Numbered from the stretch's first letter, positions 30,125 through 40,020 are shown. The stretch is 64,000 nucleotides of DNA from Streptococcus sp. VT 162 (GCA_000688775.2 CP007628.2:1488001-1552000); one strand, 5' to 3'. A program made the numbers and translations. Notes: generated from the sequence alone by a model not told the origin.

Positions 30125-32225
30125 GTTTTAGTTCCTCCAAGAGAGTCTGTAGCTCTGCTTCTAGGTCATAGAACTCTTCCAAAAGCTTCTCTGCACTTTC
30201 TGGTGCTTGGTATTTATAGAAATAGCGGGTAAAAGGAATCTCGGCTCCATAGCCCTTTTCTTCATCAAACCAGTAGTGGGCGTCAGGTACATGGGGATAG
30301 ACCTCACGAGCAAAGTAGTCTTCCACATCCTCTGTCAGTTTGACGATTTCACTGTCCTTGGTGGTCTTATCATAGACAATCCCTCCAGCAATCTCATTTG
30401 GCTTGTCCTTCTTCTTAGTACGGATGACTTCTGCCGTCTTGTCCATTTCACTCATAGCCAAAGCTAAAGCATTTATGTTGGCAGGCGTTACCTTGATGTC
30501 TCCCAACAAGTCCTTAATGACTTGGACAAAGCTTTCAAAGTTAGGATAACTGTCATCTGTAATTCCCTCACGAAGAGCATCTAAGATAGCTTCTTGCTTG
30601 GCCTTCCCAGCTTCAAAGTCTTGTAATTTCTTCTCATCCTTGGCTGAGCGTGGTTCCATCTCTAGCAATTCTTGAAACTGGTATTCGTCAAACAGTTTAG
30701 CTAGGAAAGGAACGCTTTTTGCCTTTTCAATGGTTTCTTCAGTAATCCAGCCACGACGTTGCAGAGGTTGCATGACTGTATATTCTCGGTAAAGAAACTC
30801 TTCCTTATCAAAGATTTTCACATGGTCATTTTCTTTGAAATCATCATACCATTGGAGGATCTGGCGGATATTGTCTTGAGACAACTCACGACGTTTTTGT
30901 CCAAGTGACTTACGCAAAGGGACAAACTCCTCTGTCGCATCGATAAACTGGACCTTGTTTTGACGCTCAGGAGATTTATTTTTATTGTAAATCCAGATAT
31001 AAATTCCAATCCCTGTATTGTAGAAAAACTGTCCTGGAAGGGCAATAATAGCTTCCAACAAGTCATTCTCAAGGATGTAACGGCGGATCTGACTTTCCCC
31101 AGATGAAGTACCTCCAGAAAAGAGAGGGGAACCATTTGAGATGATAGCAGCTCGACCATTTTCTTCTAATTTCGCTAACGCATGAAGATGAAAAAGCAGT
31201 TGGGCATCGCCAGTTCCCGGAGTCGCTACAAAACGTCCTTGTTGACCTTCTGTACTCTCAAAGAGATTATGGTCTCTTTTAACTGCGTCTTCTACGCCAT
31301 CATCTGCATCTTTCCCGCCCCAGGATTGACCAAAAGGAGGATTGGCAATGACAAAACTCATCTTCTTATCTGGGAATGGATCCGGATCTTTTAAGGTATC
31401 GGTCTTCACGAAATAGTCCGAGTCTTCCTGACGAATCAACATATCCGCTTGACCAATCCCGAAAGTCTCAGGTAAAACTTCCTGACCAAAAAGACGGACA
31501 GTTGCCCCTGTATCGAGCTTACGGATATAACTTTTGGCTGTCGCTAGCATACCACCTGTCCCAGCAGCCATATCTAAGATTTTCAACTCTTTTTTATCGA
31601 CAAATAATTCTTCATCGGCTTCGATCAAGAGAAGATTGACCATTAGAGCAATTACTTCACGAGGCGTATAGTGGGAACCTGCTTCCTCATTTTCAGAAAA
31701 ACGGCGGATAATATCCTCGAACATATAGCCCATCACCATAGAGTCAACAGAACTTGGCGATAAATCAATCTGAGAAAATTTCTTAATCACTGTAAAAAGA
31801 CGTCCAGACTGTGCAAGTGTGCGGACCTGCTCTTTAAACTTAAGGTTTTCGATAATGTCCTTCACACGACAAGAATAACCATCTAGGTAGTCGATGAAAT
31901 TTTCTTCTATCGCATTAGGATCATTTTGGAGATTTTCTAGCGTGAAAGAACTGGTATTATAGTATTTGTAGCCAGATTTATTCTCAAGAACTTTTTCAGG
32001 CGTATTGGGATTTGACTTATAAAGTGCAACTACTTCATCTTTCGTTGGCAATAAAGCAGCTTCTAAGCGAGTCAAGACAAACATCGGAATGATGACATCT
32101 CGATACTTATCTGCACGGTAAGCCCCACGTAAGGTATTGGCAATCGACCAAACTGCATTGACTACATTTGAAATCTGAACATCGTTCGACTGGAATAGCG
32201 GTAGTTTTTCTTTGAAATTAGACAT
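30117..32225 (-). CDS. hsdM: Type I DNA methyltransferase subunit M
   Basis: N6-adenine methyltransferase, 702 residues. The N-terminal helical domain (about 1-170) is followed by the SAM motif LDMAAGTGGMLATA at about 213 and the catalytic NPPFGQSWGG at about 295. After about residue 490 comes a long helical C-terminal extension (the classic EcoKI HsdM has 529 residues), ending in a coiled coil that probably contacts HsdS. The gene looks intact. With hsdS broken it would be without target recognition unless another HsdS in the genome serves it. Confidence 0.93.
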   Translation of the reverse strand: MSNFKEKLPLFQSNDVQISNVVNAVWSIANTLRGAYRADKYRDVIIPMFVLTRLEAALLPTKDEVVALYKSNPNTPEKVLENKSGYKYYNTSSFTLENLQNDPNAIEENFIDYLDGYSCRVKDIIENLKFKEQVRTLAQSGRLFTVIKKFSQIDLSPSSVDSMVMGYMFEDIIRRFSENEEAGSHYTPREVIALMVNLLLIEADEELFVDKKELKILDMAAGTGGMLATAKSYIRKLDTGATVRLFGQEVLPETFGIGQADMLIRQEDSDYFVKTDTLKDPDPFPDKKMSFVIANPPFGQSWGGKDADDGVEDAVKRDHNLFESTEGQQGRFVATPGTGDAQLLFHLHALAKLEENGRAAIISNGSPLFSGGTSSGESQIRRYILENDLLEAIIALPGQFFYNTGIGIYIWIYNKNKSPERQNKVQFIDATEEFVPLRKSLGQKRRELSQDNIRQILQWYDDFKENDHVKIFDKEEFLYREYTVMQPLQRRGWITEETIEKAKSVPFLAKLFDEYQFQELLEMEPRSAKDEKKLQDFEAGKAKQEAILDALREGITDDSYPNFESFVQVIKDLLGDIKVTPANINALALAMSEMDKTAEVIRTKKKDKPNEIAGGIVYDKTTKDSEIVKLTEDVEDYFAREVYPHVPDAHYWFDEEKGYGAEIPFTRYFYKYQAPESAEKLLEEFYDLEAELQTLLEELKHD

Positions 32226-32411
32226 TTGCTTCCCCTGTTTTTAATATTAACAATTCTCTTCATTATACCACAAAATAAGAGTTATAAAGCGGATTCAAGG
32301 GACAAGAATCTAATTATTATACTAATAATTTTTCACTGATTTTCTAACTTAGGAAATCTATCATTTTCCAAAAAACTTTATCTTCAATTGACTATCTAAA
32401 ATTTCTAAAAT

Positions 32412-32440
32412 AAAAAAGCCTACCTTTCAATAGACTTAGT
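32412..32440 (-). terminator. Terminator of yefM-yoeB, copy of the tmcAL terminator
   Basis: On the minus strand the stem AAGTCTAT / GTAGGCTT is followed by six T and begins in the yoeB stop codon. The same 29 bases, with one difference, recur at 33057-33085. Confidence 0.75.
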
Positions 32441-32690
32441 AATAATCTTTAAAGGATAAGAAAGCCACGCTATCTCCATCCATCATATAAATCAAGCGAT
32501 TTTCTGCATCAATGCGCCGCGACCAAGCTCCTTGATAGTCATACTTGAGTGGTTCTGGTTTCCCCATTCCTACAAAAGGATCGCGTTGAATATCCTTGAT
32601 TAATTTATTGATTCTTTTTAATGTTTTCTTATCTTGGTTTTGCCAATAGCAATAATCCGCCCGGGCATCTTCTGTAAATTTGAGCAGCAT
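32436..32690 (-). CDS. yoeB: YoeB-type mRNA interferase toxin
   Basis: 84 residues. Family signatures are FTEDARADYCYWQNQDKK near the start, IKDIQRDPFVGMGKPEPL in the middle and the end RRIDAENRLIYMMDG...FKDYY. The catalytic-type Glu, Arg and the C-terminal His/Tyr region of YoeB correspond to E46-like, R and YY positions; here the end is DYY. YoeB cleaves mRNA on the ribosome. It starts three bases after the antitoxin stop. Confidence 0.92.
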   Translation of the reverse strand: MLLKFTEDARADYCYWQNQDKKTLKRINKLIKDIQRDPFVGMGKPEPLKYDYQGAWSRRIDAENRLIYMMDGDSVAFLSFKDYY

Positions 32691-32693
32691 TCC

Positions 32694-32948
32694 TCACTCC
32701 TCAATCACATGCACCTGAGTGCTTCTAGCACGAACTTGAGCCATTCCTCGCAAGACCTTGTCAGAAAGTTCCTTATTTTGAGCGATTCTCAGGGTTTCCT
32801 GAATACTATCCCACTCGCTCTTTGAAAGGACTACAATATCCTCATCTGGATTTTTATTGACCACCGTTAAAGGCTCAAACTCATCGTTTACCTTTTTCAT
32901 GTAGTCCTTTAAATGATTTCGGAATGTTGAGTAAAGAACTGCTTCCAT
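32694..32948 (-). CDS. yefM: YefM-type antitoxin
   Basis: 84 residues from MEAVLYSTFRNHLKDYM. The Phd/YefM N-terminal fold is DNA-binding and represses the operon; the C-terminal part (ELSDKVLRGMAQVRARS) wraps and blocks YoeB. The start at 32948 was chosen since CGAGGT lies seven bases upstream; a longer frame reaching 33035 is less likely. The pair is flanked by two copies of one terminator. Confidence 0.92.
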   Translation of the reverse strand: MEAVLYSTFRNHLKDYMKKVNDEFEPLTVVNKNPDEDIVVLSKSEWDSIQETLRIAQNKELSDKVLRGMAQVRARSTQVHVIEE

Positions 32949-33056
32949 AACCATACCTCGTTTTACCTCTTTTCCACTATTATACACAAAAAGAAAGAAA
33001 TTGTCAGGAACTTGTACAAGATTTTTCTTTTCCATCTATTTATTCGAAAATCTTCT

Positions 33057-33085
33057 AAAAAAGCCTACCTTTCAGTAGACTTAGT
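33057..33085 (-). terminator. Terminator of tmcAL
   Basis: Minus-strand stem AAGTCTAC / GTAGGCTT with a six-base loop followed by a T-run; it begins in the tmcAL stop codon. Nearly identical to the one after yoeB. Confidence 0.75.
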
Positions 33086-34178
33086 TTGATTCGATTTTGA
33101 TAGGCACTCTGCCAAAATTCTGCTCTGCGATACTTGGGTGTCCTAGTTGGTAAATCTGGTCTGCCTTTTGAGTCATAGCATCCCAAGGTTCTTTGCCAAT
33201 TCGACTGACTAGATGGACCTGCCCTTTCAGAGACTTGAGGTGTTGTCTGCCTTTCTCGGTAAATCCAAGGACATGAATGGCTTCTGGCAAGTCGCTTTCT
33301 CTGGCCTGCACCAAAATATAGGTCAAGAGGCGTCTGACACGCGCCTTGGTATAACGCTTGGTGGCAACTGTCTCGACCAATTCGTCAACAGACTGGGCTG
33401 TTTTGATAACTTCCTTGATGCGCACAGCCATTTCTTGATTGACCTGATAGATGGTCGTTAGTTCTGGATTTGACAAGATTTGATAGCGGAGAAATGGAAA
33501 ATAGTCATCCCAGCTTACCTTACTGGCCTGTTCAAAGAGAGCAACAGAAGGCATAAAGCGTTCTAAGAAACCTTGGTCTGATTGATGCTGACGAAGGGCT
33601 GTCGCCGAGGCAAAGTCCACATCCTTGTCCACAGAATGATAACCCGCTCCCTGACGCTGAATCGGATGGAGTTTGATTCTACGTCCCGCAACCGCCTTGG
33701 CATAGGCCAAAGCTAGAACATGATTGGGCGTATTGCCAGAAAAATCAAGGCCTGCAAATTCCTTCCACATAGCTTGAGTTTTCTGGGGATAGGAGAGGGA
33801 ATCAGGCAGATTTTCCACAAATTTCTCCATCTCAGTACCTTGCTCTGTGTATAAGTCAGATATCTTTTGATAATCCAGAACTTCCTCTGTCCCAAAGGCT
33901 AGGGTATCAATGCCCAAGCGAGCCAAGATATCCACGGCTCCTTGACCGAAGAAATCTGCTGCCTGAACACTGACTAAAAAGGGCAATTCCACTACCAGAT
34001 CCGCTCCATTTTCCAGCGCCATCTGGGCCCGTGTCCACTTGTCCACGATAGCAGGCTCTCCACGCTGCATGAAATTTCCAGACATGGCAACGATTTTCAG
34101 TCCCTTCGCCTGATCCAGCAGGTATTTATGCCCATTATGAAAAGGATTAAACTCCGCGATAATACCTGTGATGGTCAT
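33081..34178 (-). CDS. tmcAL: tRNA(Met) cytidine acetate ligase
   Basis: 365 residues. The N-terminal nucleotidyltransferase signature is [17 protein letters not shown] (HxGH type), followed by [11 protein letters not shown] and [11 protein letters not shown]. The family (formerly YlbM, DUF795) makes N4-acetylcytidine at the wobble base of elongator tRNA(Met) from acetate and ATP. Length is typical for the family. It lies ten bases after the methyltransferase gene. Confidence 0.9.
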   Translation of the reverse strand: MTITGIIAEFNPFHNGHKYLLDQAKGLKIVAMSGNFMQRGEPAIVDKWTRAQMALENGADLVVELPFLVSVQAADFFGQGAVDILARLGIDTLAFGTEEVLDYQKISDLYTEQGTEMEKFVENLPDSLSYPQKTQAMWKEFAGLDFSGNTPNHVLALAYAKAVAGRRIKLHPIQRQGAGYHSVDKDVDFASATALRQHQSDQGFLERFMPSVALFEQASKVSWDDYFPFLRYQILSNPELTTIYQVNQEMAVRIKEVIKTAQSVDELVETVATKRYTKARVRRLLTYILVQARESDLPEAIHVLGFTEKGRQHLKSLKGQVHLVSRIGKEPWDAMTQKADQIYQLGHPSIAEQNFGRVPIKIESN

Positions 34179-34187
34179 GATATTCTC

Positions 34188-34928
34188 CTACTTCTGCGCG
34201 ACAAAAAACCAACGGGTGCTGGTTTCTGTCGGCTCCTTGTCCTCAAAGTCCGCAAAGAGTTTGAAGGACTTGAAACCAGCCTGCTCCAGCAAAATATCAT
34301 AGGTCAAAACCTCATAAGTCCGCTCCTCATGCACTTCATCGTGACGACTAAAGGAACCGTCAGCCTCCTTGATAAAGAAAGTCAACTCATGCACGATGGA
34401 GTGAGGAGCTTCGTCCTCATAGGTGTCCCAAAGCATGGCAAAATCTTCCGCATTTTCATGGTAAGAATAGCCTGGAAAAACTTCATCTGTCTGGTAGGTC
34501 GAATGTACATCAAAGATAAATACTCCGTCTTCATTGAGGGCATTATACACTTCCTTAAAGACGTCTCCTACTTCCACCTCATCCTGCATGTAACAGATCG
34601 AGTCCGAATAACAAGTAACAAAATCATATTTCCCTGCTTTGGACAAATCCAGCATGTTGCCTTCAATAAAATCAATCTTTTGCTTGGCTGAAGCAGCTCT
34701 CTTCTCCGCAATCTTCAGCATATCTGCGCTCAAGTCAAGCCCCGTCACATCAAAGCCTGCTTGAGAAAAGCGCACAGACTGGATACCTGTCCCACAAGCC
34801 AATTCCAAAAGCTTCTTTCTCTCCTTGGTCTTAGGCAAATGACGCAGAGAAAAATCCGTCCATTTATCGTATAAACTGTCATCCATGACCGCATCATAGA
34901 CTGCCGCAAAGGTTTCATAAGTCGCCAT
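34188..34928 (-). CDS. Class I SAM-dependent methyltransferase
   Basis: About 246 residues from MATYETFAAVYDAVM; an ATG at 34934 two codons earlier is equally possible. SAM-binding motif LLELACGTGIQSVRF at about 40-54, then GLDLSADML and NMLDLS. The family contains small-molecule and RNA methyltransferases, and the substrate cannot be told from sequence. It is conserved in streptococci next to rsfS and tmcAL, which hints at a tie to translation, but that is inference. Confidence 0.8.
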   Translation of the reverse strand: MATYETFAAVYDAVMDDSLYDKWTDFSLRHLPKTKERKKLLELACGTGIQSVRFSQAGFDVTGLDLSADMLKIAEKRAASAKQKIDFIEGNMLDLSKAGKYDFVTCYSDSICYMQDEVEVGDVFKEVYNALNEDGVFIFDVHSTYQTDEVFPGYSYHENAEDFAMLWDTYEDEAPHSIVHELTFFIKEADGSFSRHDEVHEERTYEVLTYDILLEQAGFKSFKLFADFEDKEPTETSTRWFFVAQK

Positions 34929-35222
34929 ATTCATGATACCAAGTCCGCCCGTAATCGGAATGAAAATTAGGAGCTTGACGATGGAGCCGAGCTCCAAGGA
35001 AGGCTATCTATTTTCCGACGATTACAGGACGGGTTCAAATCCTTTCTAAGATACAAAGAGCGTTAAAAGCTAAGAGAAAATAGGAATCTTACCGACGTAG
35101 CGTCAGATACAAAGGAAGTTCCTCTTTTTCTCACAGCTTTTAGCTCGTGTTCAGTTTCAAGATCAACCAAACACGACGCCCTCACCTTTCTATCAATTTT
35201 TTCTAAAATAAGCAAAGAAACC
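34929..35222. repeat. Intergenic region with a long inverted repeat
   Basis: No convincing gene. GAGCGTTAAAAGCTAAGAGAAA (35058-35079) pairs imperfectly with TTTCTCACAGCTTTTAGCTC (35127-35146), enclosing AGGAA / TTCCT and GACG-TAG-CGTC. AGATACAAAG occurs twice, near 35049 and 35106. CGTGTT / AACACG at 35145-35175 forms another stem. A 60-codon frame here (35063-35245) has no ribosome site and follows the inverted repeat, so it is not called. Confidence 0.5.
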
Positions 35223-35238
35223 CAGTTGCCTGCAACTG
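35223..35238 (-). terminator. Possible terminator after rsfS
   Basis: Perfect hairpin CAGTTG-CCTG-CAACTG, ten bases past the rsfS stop. On the minus strand it is followed by GGTTTCTTT, a weak T-tract. Confidence 0.45.
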
Positions 35239-35248
35239 AGTTCATCTA

Positions 35249-35602
<354 letters not shown>

Positions 35603-36196
35603 TTAGTCCTCTTTCAAATAGTGTACAAAGGCGTTATAGGTTTCAAGGGTTTGGGGATAGATGGGAAATCCCTGATGAGCTAGATGCTCCACGGTACGAG
35701 CTGTTTCGTAGGCCACTGCCTTATTGAGCGATAGCACAGCAATCTCACGTGCCTCGTCCACTCCAGGAAAGGCACGATTGTGCTCGATATAATCTGCGAC
35801 GTAGATGACTTTGTCTAGATCGGTCATCTGACCAGCTCCGACTGTATGGATTTCAATAGCTCGCAGGATTTCAGAGTCTTGCAAATCCAAGTCCTCCTGA
35901 ATCTTGTAAATTCCAACCATGCCATGCCAGACATTATTGCTCCAGTTTTTGAGATCAGAATCTAGCTGGTAACGGTCAATCAAATCCAGAAATTCCTGAT
36001 CTGACAGCTTTTTAGCATAGTCATGAAGAAGGCCTGCAAGACCTGCTTTCTCAGTATCCACACCGAATCGCTGGGCCAGTTCTATGGCTGCACGCTCCAC
36101 ACCCAAACAATGGGTTAAGCGTTTTTCAGGTAGAAGCTCTGCCATTCTTTCCAACAAAGCCTCTCGGGAACAGTTGATATAGTCTTGATAGGCCAT
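35603..36196 (-). CDS. yqeK: HD-domain hydrolase, YqeK family
   Basis: 197 residues. HD motif [13 protein letters not shown] at about 55-67 with an upstream His in [15 protein letters not shown], and [12 protein letters not shown] further on. Members hydrolyse diadenosine tetraphosphate symmetrically. Its start overlaps the nadD stop. Confidence 0.92.
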   Translation of the reverse strand: MAYQDYINCSREALLERMAELLPEKRLTHCLGVERAAIELAQRFGVDTEKAGLAGLLHDYAKKLSDQEFLDLIDRYQLDSDLKNWSNNVWHGMVGIYKIQEDLDLQDSEILRAIEIHTVGAGQMTDLDKVIYVADYIEHNRAFPGVDEAREIAVLSLNKAVAYETARTVEHLAHQGFPIYPQTLETYNAFVHYLKED

Positions 36197-36825
36197 CAGT
36201 AAAGCCCCTCCTTCTCTATGTAGTCTAGCACTGGCTGAGGTAGGAGAAAGTTGGGTTTCCGACCTTGGGCAATGAAGTCACGCACCATGCTGGACGAGAT
36301 GTCCATGAGAGGCACATCCACCCAGATAACTGGATAGGAAGTCCCTGCCTTGTAGCGCGGGCGCTGAACTCCAACAAACTGAACCATGTCGACCAGCTCA
36401 TCAATTCGGTACCATTTAGGCAGATAGTCCACCATATCAGCCCCGATAATGAAGTAATAATCCGTATCTGGATGTTGCTCTGTCAAAATCTTCATAGTGT
36501 CGTAGGTGTAGGAAATGCCCTTGCGCTCCAGCTCAATAGTTTCAATGGCTAAGCCTTCAATCCCCTCAATCGCCAACTCAAGCATCTTGAGACGGTGGTG
36601 CTCGGGGATGGTTTCCTTTTTATCCACATGAGGTGGTTGGTATTCGGGCATAAGCAGGACCTGGTCCAGTCCTAACTGTTGTCGTACTTGGTCCGCCACA
36701 ACAAGATGGGCATTGTGAACAGGGTTAAAATTCCCCCCTAAAATCCCGACTTGTTTGCGTTTTTTCTCCTTGATTTCTGGCTCCAACTCTACCTTGGTAA
36801 AGGGAGTCAATAATTCGATTGCCAT
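36196..36825 (-). CDS. nadD: Nicotinate-nucleotide adenylyltransferase
   Basis: Joins nicotinate mononucleotide with ATP in NAD synthesis. 209 residues. Nucleotidyltransferase motifs are [18 protein letters not shown] at about 28-45 and [15 protein letters not shown] near the end. The short N-terminal extension (about 1-25, Lys-rich) is common in streptococci. It is in the yhbY-nadD-yqeK-rsfS run. Confidence 0.94.
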   Translation of the reverse strand: MAIELLTPFTKVELEPEIKEKKRKQVGILGGNFNPVHNAHLVVADQVRQQLGLDQVLLMPEYQPPHVDKKETIPEHHRLKMLELAIEGIEGLAIETIELERKGISYTYDTMKILTEQHPDTDYYFIIGADMVDYLPKWYRIDELVDMVQFVGVQRPRYKAGTSYPVIWVDVPLMDISSSMVRDFIAQGRKPNFLLPQPVLDYIEKEGLY

Positions 36826-36875
36826 AGGCTCGTCTTCCTTTAATTCTCTGTAAAAACAGTTGTTTGGAGTAGGTT

Positions 36876-37187
36876 TTAGATTTCTTTGACTTTCTTGGAA
36901 ATCTTGCGATTTTCTTTCTTGCTGGATTGTTTAAACAAAATCAAGATGCGTCCGATTTTTTGGACAGTATCCACACCGATTTCTTCTTCCAAGATTTCAG
37001 CTACTTCGTGGATGTTTTCATCTGTGTTTTGCAAGAGCGTAACTTTAATCAATTCGCGGGCGTCAAGGGCTTGACGGACGCTGGTTTTGATTTGGTCGTT
37101 GAGTCCATTTTTCCCGATTTGGATGATGGGTTTGAGGGTATGTGCCTGGCTGTTGAGGAAGGCACGTTGTTTTGATGTTAATGACAT
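36876..37187 (-). CDS. yhbY: CRM-domain RNA-binding protein, YhbY family
   Basis: 103 residues. CRM fold with the GxxG loop in IIQIGKNGLND at about 20-30 and KVTLLQNTDENIHEVAEIL. It binds pre-50S ribosomes. A Lys-rich tail ends the protein. It is part of the conserved yqeH-yhbY-nadD cluster, though here a 200-base structured element separates it from yqeH. Confidence 0.92.
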   Translation of the reverse strand: MSLTSKQRAFLNSQAHTLKPIIQIGKNGLNDQIKTSVRQALDARELIKVTLLQNTDENIHEVAEILEEEIGVDTVQKIGRILILFKQSSKKENRKISKKVKEI

Positions 37188-37211
37188 AATTTCTTTAAAA
37201 GAGTTTCTTTT

Positions 37212-37346
37212 AATACTTTTCTGAAGTGGTGACGGACGTCAGCAAAGTCCTTCGGACTTTCATGACTAAAATTTGAGCCTAAGGTCTCAAATTTTCCGCA
37301 GTTGGTACAACTCCTTGTACCAACTGACACCACGGCGAAAAGTATT
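37212..37346. repeat. Structured intergenic element, closing stem with three hairpins
   Basis: Ends pair: AATACTTTTC and GTGGTG (37212-37231) with CACCAC and GAAAAGTATT (37328-37346). Three inner hairpins: GTCA..AAAGTCC / GGACTTT..TGAC (37238-37266), AAAATTTGAG / CTCAAATTTT (37268-37295) and CAGTTGGTAC / GTACCAACTG (37299-37326), the last two each with eight-base loops. The second hairpin shares TTTGAG/CTCAAA with the matching hairpin at 5837-5866. It lies inside an operon that is continuous in other Firmicutes. Confidence 0.65.
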
Positions 37347-37400
37347 CGTTATGGGCTCGCAGAGCTCGCCCGAATCCAGACAACTCTTTCCTTTCTGTAT

Positions 37401-38507
37401 TTAAATGATTGCTTTTCGTGTGACGACGGCGACGCCTTCTGGTGCCCAGATAGCAACTTTGGCGGTGCCTGTTACGCGGATCCAGCCTAGGCCTGAAATG
37501 ACTAGGTCTGTCTTGTCCTTGATGGTAAATACATGTTGGACTAGTTTTGGAAAATCTTCTTTTTCTTTGCTATTTGGTGGTGTCAAAAGGATTCCCAGGT
37601 GCTTGTCATAAAAGGCACTAGCGCCTTCTAGCTTGGTACGGTGGAGTTTGAGTTCGTTGTCAAAGAAAGCTGTGAATCCTTGCTTTTCTCCTGATATGAA
37701 GTCAAAGCGTCCGAGACCACCTAGAAACAGGGTTTGTTCAGGGTTAAGCTGATAGGTTTTGGGCTTGATTTCCTTTTTAGGGCTGACATACTTGAGGTTT
37801 TTGGCCGTCAAGTAGTGGGCCATCTGGTGGCGGTGAATGATTCCCGGTGTATCGTAGATATAAGATCCGTCATCAAGTGGGATTTCAATCTTATCCAAGG
37901 TTGTCCCCGGGAAACGCGAAGTCGTGATGACATTCTGGTCACCTGTGATTTCTTGGATAATAGCGTTGATAAGGGTTGATTTTCCAACGTTGGTTACCCC
38001 AACTACGTAGACATCGCGGCCCTTACGGTAGTGTTCAATCTTGTCAATGACTTCCTTAATAGCATGCTTATTCTGTGCTGAAGTCAGGACGACATCCACT
38101 GGACGAAGTCCTTCTTCGTGGGCACGCTCCATCAGCCACTGGCTAATCTTGCCCGGTTTAACAGACTTGGGCAGGATATCTTTCTTATTTCCAACCAAGA
38201 GGACATCATTGCCCGATACAAAGCGTGGCAAGCCAGGGATGACAGAGCCATTAAAATCAAAAATATCAATGACATTGACCACCAAGGCATCACTGTCTCC
38301 CACCTCGTGCAAGAGCTTGAGGAAGTCGTCGTCCGTCAACTGGACATCTGTGATTTCATTGTAATGACGAAGACGGAAACAGCGTTGGCAATAAACTTCG
38401 CCTGTCTCCAAACCTTTTTCAAGTGCCGACTGGGGAGTGAAACCAAGACCAGCCTTGTCTGCCGTCTGAATGGTTGCTCCACAACCAATACAGAGAATTT
38501 CTTCCAT
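37401..38507 (-). CDS. yqeH: Ribosome biogenesis GTPase YqeH
   Basis: 368 residues. N-terminal zinc finger CIGCGATIQ...CQRC at about 5-41, then a circularly permuted GTPase. The G4 motif NKKD (at about 107) comes before the P-loop GVTNVGKSTLINAI (at about 166) and DTPG. A C-terminal domain of about 120 residues follows. It helps assemble the 30S subunit. It starts two bases past the yqeG stop. Confidence 0.95.
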   Translation of the reverse strand: MEEILCIGCGATIQTADKAGLGFTPQSALEKGLETGEVYCQRCFRLRHYNEITDVQLTDDDFLKLLHEVGDSDALVVNVIDIFDFNGSVIPGLPRFVSGNDVLLVGNKKDILPKSVKPGKISQWLMERAHEEGLRPVDVVLTSAQNKHAIKEVIDKIEHYRKGRDVYVVGVTNVGKSTLINAIIQEITGDQNVITTSRFPGTTLDKIEIPLDDGSYIYDTPGIIHRHQMAHYLTAKNLKYVSPKKEIKPKTYQLNPEQTLFLGGLGRFDFISGEKQGFTAFFDNELKLHRTKLEGASAFYDKHLGILLTPPNSKEKEDFPKLVQHVFTIKDKTDLVISGLGWIRVTGTAKVAIWAPEGVAVVTRKAII

Positions 38508-38509
38508 AG

Positions 38510-39037
38510 TTAAATTCCTTTTTTATATGTAATCGGTCCGTACTTTTCAGTGATTTTTCGCATAACACGGCGCTCGCGAGCCCGGTTGATTTGCGTTTTG
38601 ATAGAGTCATGTTGGACCAAGGGTTTGACTAAGATCGAGCGAATACCTGCACGGTGGGCTGCTCGTATATCCGTCATGAGCTGGTCGCCGACCATGACCA
38701 CTTCATTTTTCTCATAGTGGAATTCCTTCATGGCACGGTCAATCCCAAATGTGAAAGGTTTCAAGGCCCAATAAATGTAATCAATTCCAAACTTTTCAAC
38801 TGCTCGTTGGACTCGTTTTTTAGTGTTATTTGAGACCACGATGATGCGAATACCCGCGTCCCGAAGATCATGTAGCCATTGTTTCATCTCTGGCGTCCCA
38901 TCAGGGTTGTTCCAAGCAATGAGGGTATTGTCCAAATCGACCAAAACAGCCTTGATACCATGCGCTTGCAGGCTTGGGACTGTCAGATCATAAACTGCTT
39001 CCACAGCAAAGTCTGGCATATAATTTTCAATCGCCAT
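38510..39037 (-). CDS. yqeG: HAD-family phosphatase, YqeG type (IIIA)
   Basis: 175 residues. HAD motif I is VLVDLDNTLIAW at about 31-42, motif II VVSNNTKK, and the third motif MVGDQLMTDIRAA. The substrate is unknown; relatives dephosphorylate phosphatidylglycerophosphate. Placed first in the yqeG-yqeH unit, and 17 bases after corA. Confidence 0.9.
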   Translation of the reverse strand: MAIENYMPDFAVEAVYDLTVPSLQAHGIKAVLVDLDNTLIAWNNPDGTPEMKQWLHDLRDAGIRIIVVSNNTKKRVQRAVEKFGIDYIYWALKPFTFGIDRAMKEFHYEKNEVVMVGDQLMTDIRAAHRAGIRSILVKPLVQHDSIKTQINRARERRVMRKITEKYGPITYKKGI

Positions 39038-39054
39038 TCTGGCTCCTTTTCTTT

Positions 39055-39963
39055 TTAATTTCTAGCAATATTCTTTAAATATTGGGCTAAGACTACCCAT
39101 AAAATGAGACTAGCTATCAAAATATAAATCCAAGCATTTGGTTCATCTGCAAACGGTAAGGGAACATTCATTCCGAAGAATCCTGTAATAACCGCAAGGA
39201 TAGCTAGCAAGACTGAGATAATTGTCAAAGTTGTCAAATTATCATTTAGATTATTATTTAGGATGTTGTTGTAAGAGGCTGAGAGTTGTTGCAAAACTTG
39301 AGAAATCAAGTCTGTCATCGAAACCAACTGATGCGCTTCAATCATGGCATCGTCAAACTGCTCTCTTTCTACCTCATTAAAATTGCGATAAAGAGCATGC
39401 CCTTGGATGTGTTCCAAGAGGAGACGATTTTGTTTGGCAGCTGCTGTCAGGTAAACCATACCAGTTTCCAAGTCAGAGAGGGCAAAGAGATTTTTTTTAG
39501 TTGTTTTCTGACGAAGAAGTGCACTGATTTCATCCTTACTTTTATCCATCTCTTCAATCACTGGATAATAAGCATTGCTTATAATCTCTAAACTGGCAAA
39601 AAGAAATTTGTAGATTGAAACAACTTCATGGCTTTCAAGGTAGGTTGCCATACGTTTAATCACATAACTATTCTTGTGATTGCTAATTGTGATCAGCCGT
39701 TGTTTTTCAACGATAAAGGTCATCGGAATCGCTTCATAATATTCTTTGTCTTTTTCTAAATCAAGAACATTATAAATAAAGGTTACCGTTCCCGTTTCAC
39801 GGTGATAGTCCATGTGGGCACGCTCATTTCTATCCAGAGCATACTCGATAGTTTCCTTGTCCAATCCATAGACATCCGAAAGGTCTTCCATGTTTTTAAT
39901 TTTGTCCACATCAAGGTCTATCCACGTACAATCGTGACCTAATTTTTTCTCTACAAATAGCAT
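39055..39963 (-). CDS. corA: CorA-type magnesium/divalent cation transporter
   Basis: 302 residues. A large cytoplasmic N-terminal domain with helices precedes two C-terminal membrane helices. The signature GMN is in GFFGMNVPLPFAD at about 262, between them. It forms a pentameric channel that lets Mg2+ or related ions in. A TG-extended -10 (TACAAT) lies upstream at about 39990. There is no clear terminator before yqeG. Confidence 0.93.
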   Translation of the reverse strand: MLFVEKKLGHDCTWIDLDVDKIKNMEDLSDVYGLDKETIEYALDRNERAHMDYHRETGTVTFIYNVLDLEKDKEYYEAIPMTFIVEKQRLITISNHKNSYVIKRMATYLESHEVVSIYKFLFASLEIISNAYYPVIEEMDKSKDEISALLRQKTTKKNLFALSDLETGMVYLTAAAKQNRLLLEHIQGHALYRNFNEVEREQFDDAMIEAHQLVSMTDLISQVLQQLSASYNNILNNNLNDNLTTLTIISVLLAILAVITGFFGMNVPLPFADEPNAWIYILIASLILWVVLAQYLKNIARN

Positions 39964-40020
39964 ACTCTCTCCTTTACCAAACTCCTTCTATTGTACCACA
40001 AATCTGCTAAAATAGCCGGC

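Noticed and set aside
35028..35045. GGTTCAAATCC resembling a tRNA T-loop
   Set aside because: The flanking bases do not form a T-stem, and no acceptor, D or anticodon arm can be drawn around it.
35063..35245. 60-codon minus-strand frame
   Set aside because: It runs through an inverted repeat, has no ribosome site and has no recognisable protein.
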